Below, piece by piece: positions 60,504 through 64,000 of a stretch of DNA of 64,000 nt. A model generated the notes under the pieces. That model did no database searches and had not been told where the DNA came from. It was given only the letters and a program-made list of their open reading frames with translations. Each line of letters starts with the position of its first letter. Positions within the stretch are counted from its first letter, which is position 1. Source of the stretch: Elusimicrobiales bacterium (lineage in GTDB: Bacteria; Elusimicrobiota; Elusimicrobia; Elusimicrobiales; UBA9959); contig JAQTOU010000002.1 of the NCBI GenBank assembly GCA_028713125.1, positions 62,001-126,000 of the forward strand. Reading direction: 5' to 3'. The position numbers were made by a program, and so were the translations under genes.

Positions 60504-60674
60504 ATGACTTGGGAAGAGATCACTAAAAATTACGAACAGGACGCGAAGGTGGAAAAACCGGGAAAAAAGCTCCCGAAGCTTGAGAAAAACTGGGAAAACC
60601 TGATCAAGTCCACTGACAAACTTATCTGGCTTTTCTCGCTTTCGAACGGTAAAAAGCCGCAATTCAAGAGATAA
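60504..60674 (+). CDS. Small charged protein, unknown function
   Basis: A 56-residue protein (MTWEEITKNYEQDAKVEKPG...), rich in Lys and Glu, with a short hydrophobic patch LIWLFSLSN near the C-terminus. A run of G (60495-60500) gives a good ribosome site, and its own promoter-like sequence and a terminator frame it as a single unit. No family is recognised. Being short, it is easily missed. Confidence 0.65.
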   Translation: MTWEEITKNYEQDAKVEKPGKKLPKLEKNWENLIKSTDKLIWLFSLSNGKKPQFKR

Positions 60675-60692
60675 CCGTAAGTTCAGCAGATT

Positions 60693-60732
60693 ACCCGGGA
60701 TACGCCGCAAGGCGGTCCCGGGTTTTATTTTT
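60693..60732 (+). terminator. Intrinsic terminator between convergent genes
   Basis: ACCCGGGA (60693-60700) pairs TCCCGGGT (60716-60723) around an inner CGCC-GCAA-GGCG hairpin, followed by TTTATTTTT. It serves the small gene; its tail touches the stop of the minus-strand gene. Confidence 0.93.
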
Positions 60733-61150
60733 GGGCGGAGTCCAGGGTTATTTCGATGTTCTTGCTGATGAACCTGACGCGGTCCTGGCGCGTTCCTTTC
60801 AGATCTCCCCTGCGCAAGGCTCCAAGCTGGCCGTGGGTGTTGACGAGCGCGTCAAGGTAGACCATCCGGGTCAGCAGGTCCGGCATGATCAAATTGGAGG
60901 AGGTCATCTCGAATTTGGCGGGAAAAACCGGGCTGATTATCTTTTTAACGGCTACCGGAACCCCGCTTTCGTTCCTGGCCACGATGAAGAGCATGCTGTT
61001 GGCTCCCGGCAGGTTCGGCAGCAGTTCCTGTGCCACGCTGACCGTGCCGGAGATCCTGAAGAAGTATTTAAGCGCATAAGGATAGCCGAAGCGCCAGGCA
61101 AGGGAAGCGGCCGCGGCCAGCAGGACCAGCCATATAAATCTCTTTAGCAT
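60725..61150 (-). CDS. Membrane-anchored CcmI C-terminal-like domain protein
   Basis: A 141-residue protein with a membrane anchor (residues 5-22) and a beta-rich domain: ISGTVSVAQELLPNLPGANS, MLFIVARNESGVPVAVKKI, FPAKFEMTSSNLI and QLGALRRGDLKGT. This order matches the C-terminal domain of the cytochrome c assembly protein CcmI/NrfG (family resemblance from motif order). No TPR part and no other ccm genes are near. It faces 60504-60674 and shares a 245-nt divergent upstream region with the coiled-coil gene. Confidence 0.65.
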   Translation of the reverse strand: MLKRFIWLVLLAAAASLAWRFGYPYALKYFFRISGTVSVAQELLPNLPGANSMLFIVARNESGVPVAVKKIISPVFPAKFEMTSSNLIMPDLLTRMVYLDALVNTHGQLGALRRGDLKGTRQDRVRFISKNIEITLDSAQK

Positions 61151-61337
61151 TAATTTAATTTTACTAAATAACAGCTATTTATATTTATAGCGGCAGAATA
61201 CCGCATAAGGCAAAAGAAGACGGCGGATTAAGCAAAAGAGGTTCCTGCGCTCTTCCCCCTCCGTGGCGCCCATGCTTTCAGCCTCTATCAGGTATTCTAT
61301 GACACAATCTGTTAATAATCATTCAATATTCCTTTTA

Positions 61338-61366
61338 TTGACTTAAGGGAGGGTGTGTATTAAACT
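61338..61366 (+). promoter_or_regulatory. Promoter of the coiled-coil gene
   Basis: TTGACT (61338-61343), 17-nt spacer, TAAACT (61361-61366), start near 61373; AAAAGGTG follows before the ATG. The rest of the 61151-61337 gap shows no gene or clear structure. Confidence 0.75.
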
Positions 61367-61395
61367 TGATATAGAGTATTTAAAAGGTGAAAACT

Positions 61396-64000
61396 ATGGC
61401 AAACGAATACGGCGAGATCGAACAGCTGGTCAATGATGTAACAAGCCTGGACACCGCCCGCATGACGCTGCGCTGGGCGCTGGAAAAGCTGAACTCCATT
61501 GAGAAAGAGAAGGCCGATCTCAAGAAAAACCTGACCCTGGCCGAAGAGACCGCCAAGCGGCTGCAGGTCAAAGAGGCCTCCCTCACCGACGCCTATTCCT
61601 CCCGCAACAAGACCCTGGAGGAGAAAGAAGATTTTTACACCAAGCTGGAAGCCACCATGTCCCTGCTGGGCGAGGGCAAGTTGGACATCCAGCAGCTCCT
61701 GAAGAAAGAGGCCAAGCTGGATTCGCTGCGCCACAGCCTGGAACAGGAATACTCCGACAAATTCGAAGAGCTGGACCGCAACCAGCGCTCCGTGATAGAG
61801 CGCTGGAACAGCCGCCTCCTGGAAGTTGAGAGCCAGTACGCCGGCCGCCTTGCCGAGGCCCAGAAGAAATACGACGGGCTGCGCGCGGAGCTGGAGGGCG
61901 AACACCAGGGGCGCCTGAGCAGGCTGGAAACCTCTTTTAAGGCCCGCGAAAAGGATCTTAACGAGCGGATCGGCGGGCTTGAGAAATGCGTCCACCTCTC
62001 CGAGGAGAAAGTGGAGACCCGCCGGCGCGAGCTGGAGGGCGAATATCTCGCCAAGAAGCGCGAGACGGAAGAGAACTACCGCAAGCTGCGGAATATGCTG
62101 GAAGCCGGCCTCGAGGAGAAGATCCGCGCCGCCGATTCCGACCATGCCGAGCAGGTGCGTTCTTTCGAGACCTCCTGGCAGATAGAGCGCGCCAGGCTCC
62201 TCGAGGAGCAGCATGTGCGCGAGGCGCAGTACGCCTCCGCCCAGGACCGCATAAAAGATATAGAGAACGCGCTGGCCGTCCAGCAGGAGACCCACCATAC
62301 CGAGCTGCTCAAGATAATTTCGGAAAAAGAAACCGCCTTCAGGGCCCAGCTGGCCGCGCTCGAAGCCGAAAAGAGCGCGAAAGAGGCGACAGTGAGGGAG
62401 CTGCAGGCCAGGCTCGAGAAAAAAGCCGCCGCCTGGGATGCCGACCGCGCTAGGCTGCAGGCCGAATATGACGCGAGGGTAAGCGTGATCGAGGAAGGCC
62501 AGCGCGGGCACGCCTCTTCGCTCGAGAAGACTTACGAGGAAAAGAAAAAAGAGGTTGAAAACGATCTGGCCGCCGGCCGCGCCGAGTTCGAAAAAGAATT
62601 CAACGCCCGCCTGGAGTCCGAGCGCAAGTCGATGGACGCCGAGAAGGCCGTCCTGGAAGAGGAAAAGCGCGCGCGCGAAGAAGCTCTTGCCGTTAATTCC
62701 GCCAGGCTTAAAGAACTTGAGAGCGCGATCACCGCTACGCGCGAGGAGCACCATAAAGACCTGATGGAGCGCATCCGCTCCGGGGAAGCCTCCTTCCGGG
62801 AGAAGCTGGCGGGCTTCGAGTCGGAAAAACAGGCCTATAACCAGACGATAAATAAACTTACCGACGAGCTCCGGCAGAAGGAAGCCTCCAATATAGAGGA
62901 GAAGAGAAAGATAGTAGAGGAATTTGAATCAAAGGCCTCCGCCCTTGAAGCCGGCTACTCCGCCAGGATCGCCAGCCTTGAGGCGGATTATTCCGCCCGC
63001 GTGGCGGCCGTTAAAGCCGAGGCTGTCGAAGAGATCAAGGCCGTGAAAGCCGGGGCCGCCGAAGAGATCAAGACCGTAAAAGCGGAAACAGCCGAACAGA
63101 TCAATGCGGTAAGGACCGAAGCGATCGGGAAGATCGAGTCGGTACAGGCAGAGTCCGCGGATACGATAGAGGCCGTACACGCCGAGGCAGCCGATAAAAT
63201 AGAAGCGGAAAGGAAGAACTGGCACGCCGAGCGCTCCAGGTTCGAAAATATGCTGTCCGAGGCTTCCGGCAATTATGCGGAAGCCCAGAAAAAAATAGAG
63301 ACGTACGACGCCGCCCTGCGCCAGGCCGGAATGGCCAATGCCGGGCTGGAGGAGCGCTTTAACAGGGGGCTGATCGAGGCCAGGGCAAATTACGAGAAGG
63401 AACTTTCCGTCCGCGTTAAAGAATCCGTAGCGGCGCAGACGGCGGACCTGTTCCAGGCCCTTGAAGCCGCCACGGCCAGGCAGGCCGAGCTTTCAACCGA
63501 GCTGGACGCCAAAACGGACGTGATCAACGCCTTGAACCATTCAGTAGTAGAAGCGAAACGCGACTGCGAAGCCCGCGCCAGCGCCTCGGTTTCCGAGGCT
63601 GTCGCCGCGCGCCGCGCCGAGCTGGAGAAGATCTACGCCCGCAAGCAGGCCGCCTTCGAAGAGGATTGCCAGGCGCGGCTGGAAGTAATGAACAGCGAGT
63701 TCACGATCAAGTGCGAGCGCCTCGCCGAGGAGAACGCCTCGCTTAGAAAAGATATCGAGAGGGAGAGCGCGGACGCGGCGAAAGCCAACGCCCGGGCGAA
63801 GGAGCAGGGCGAGAAGCTGCTTGCGGCCGAGAAGGCCTTCCACAACGAGAAGATCGAGCTGCAGAAGGCCCAGATCACGGAGCTGGAGCAGACGGTGGCC
63901 GACGCGGTCTCGACGGCCGTGGAGATGGCCGAGGACAGGCTGCGCCACGCCCAGGAGGAGCTTGAGAAGTCTAAAAAGGTCAACAGGGAAGAAGTGAAGC
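61396..64000 (+). CDS. Very large coiled-coil protein, N-terminal part (3' end outside window)
   Basis: The frame stays open from ATG 61396 to the window end (868 codons). After a short start (MANEYGEIEQLVNDVTSLDT) almost all residues form charged heptads rich in Glu, Ala, Lys and Arg, with few Pro or Gly. Residues about 538-603 contain an 11-residue repeat of the form AVKAEAVEEIK. No signal peptide, ATPase head or hinge is seen, so it is not an SMC protein by what is visible. It may be a cytoskeletal or cell-envelope scaffold; function unknown. Good ribosome site AAAGGTG. Confidence 0.85.
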   Translation, partial: MANEYGEIEQLVNDVTSLDTARMTLRWALEKLNSIEKEKADLKKNLTLAEETAKRLQVKEASLTDAYSSRNKTLEEKEDFYTKLEATMSLLGEGKLDIQQLLKKEAKLDSLRHSLEQEYSDKFEELDRNQRSVIERWNSRLLEVESQYAGRLAEAQKKYDGLRAELEGEHQGRLSRLETSFKAREKDLNERIGGLEKCVHLSEEKVETRRRELEGEYLAKKRETEENYRKLRNMLEAGLEEKIRAADSDHAEQVRSFETSWQIERARLLEEQHVREAQYASAQDRIKDIENALAVQQETHHTELLKIISEKETAFRAQLAALEAEKSAKEATVRELQARLEKKAAAWDADRARLQAEYDARVSVIEEGQRGHASSLEKTYEEKKKEVENDLAAGRAEFEKEFNARLESERKSMDAEKAVLEEEKRAREEALAVNSARLKELESAITATREEHHKDLMERIRSGEASFREKLAGFESEKQAYNQTINKLTDELRQKEASNIEEKRKIVEEFESKASALEAGYSARIASLEADYSARVAAVKAEAVEEIKAVKAGAAEEIKTVKAETAEQINAVRTEAIGKIESVQAESADTIEAVHAEAADKIEAERKNWHAERSRFENMLSEASGNYAEAQKKIETYDAALRQAGMANAGLEERFNRGLIEARANYEKELSVRVKESVAAQTADLFQALEAATARQAELSTELDAKTDVINALNHSVVEAKRDCEARASASVSEAVAARRAELEKIYARKQAAFEEDCQARLEVMNSEFTIKCERLAEENASLRKDIERESADAAKANARAKEQGEKLLAAEKAFHNEKIELQKAQITELEQTVADAVSTAVEMAEDRLRHAQEELEKSKKVNREEVK
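63007..63204 (+). repeat. Six 33-bp units coding an 11-residue repeat
   Basis: Six units of 33 bp in frame: AVKAEAVEEIK, AVKAGAAEEIK, TVKAETAEQIN, AVRTEAIGKIE, SVQAESADTIE, AVHAEAADKIE. The DNA copies have diverged while the hydrophobic spacing is kept. Confidence 0.9.

Noticed and set aside
61360-62754. 464-codon minus-strand frame at the coiled-coil gene
   Set aside because: The plus strand has a promoter, a ribosome site and a regular coiled-coil pattern; the minus product is a low-complexity complement.

Overview
The window is GC-rich, almost fully coding bacterial chromosome. The cell plan is Gram-negative-like: MreBCD, PBP2 and RodA for rod shape, an AMIN-type amidase, many exported proteins, and a TPR protein with a LolB-like tail. 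SpoVG, S4, S14 and L36 in their zinc-binding forms, a TIGR03936-Rng pair and several two-component proteins are also present. Taken together this looks like an uncultured lineage such as Elusimicrobiota. That placement is inference from gene content and style; no single sequence proves it.

Layout. 3-3954: the end of lysC, a membrane protein, a GNAT-like protein, a receiver-metallo-beta-lactamase fusion and a VOC protein. 4026-20935: a consensus promoter and a ~275-nt leader drive a long ribosomal protein run (rplC to rplQ, with secY, adk, map, infA and rpoA inside). It lacks rpsJ at its head and rpmD between rpsE and rplO. It runs straight into mreBCD-mrdA-rodA, a TIGR03936 protein and rng (to 27664). 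27665-35698: cell-wall amidase, murI, small exported proteins, an orphan HicA-like protein, a ComB-like protein, queC-queE and a secreted phospholipase D-like protein. 35741-43624: hpt, ftsH, diadenylate cyclase with a 32-residue CdaR-like remnant, glycerophosphodiesterase, and a signalling group (three receiver proteins, one with a kinase, plus a FlgO/CsgG-like protein). 43682-55545: two tRNA-Ser, then glmM-pdxJ-glmS-acpS-nnrD-thiL-tsaE-tsaB-rimI, a TPR protein, ispE and spoVG. 55572-56311: tRNA-Gln followed by an unusual cassette. 56441-64000: glmU-prs-rplY-pth, small proteins, and the first 868 codons of a huge coiled-coil protein that leaves the window.

The two most unusual features are non-coding. 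First, three related, highly folded elements share the motifs CACACCGTG and TAYGCAA. Two of them, in opposite orientation, flank a small GIY-YIG endonuclease gene just after tRNA-Gln. The third stands alone at 40489-40615. Their terminal stems differ in sequence but keep pairing, which points to a selected structure. Second, degenerate 7-bp tandem repeats occur in at least four gene junctions, twice as inverted arms. One copy has become part of a lipoprotein signal peptide.

Most genes are tightly packed, with 1-4 nt overlaps and good Shine-Dalgarno sites. Several transcription-unit heads instead carry a -10-like hexamer only 6-11 nt before the start codon, which suggests leaderless messages.
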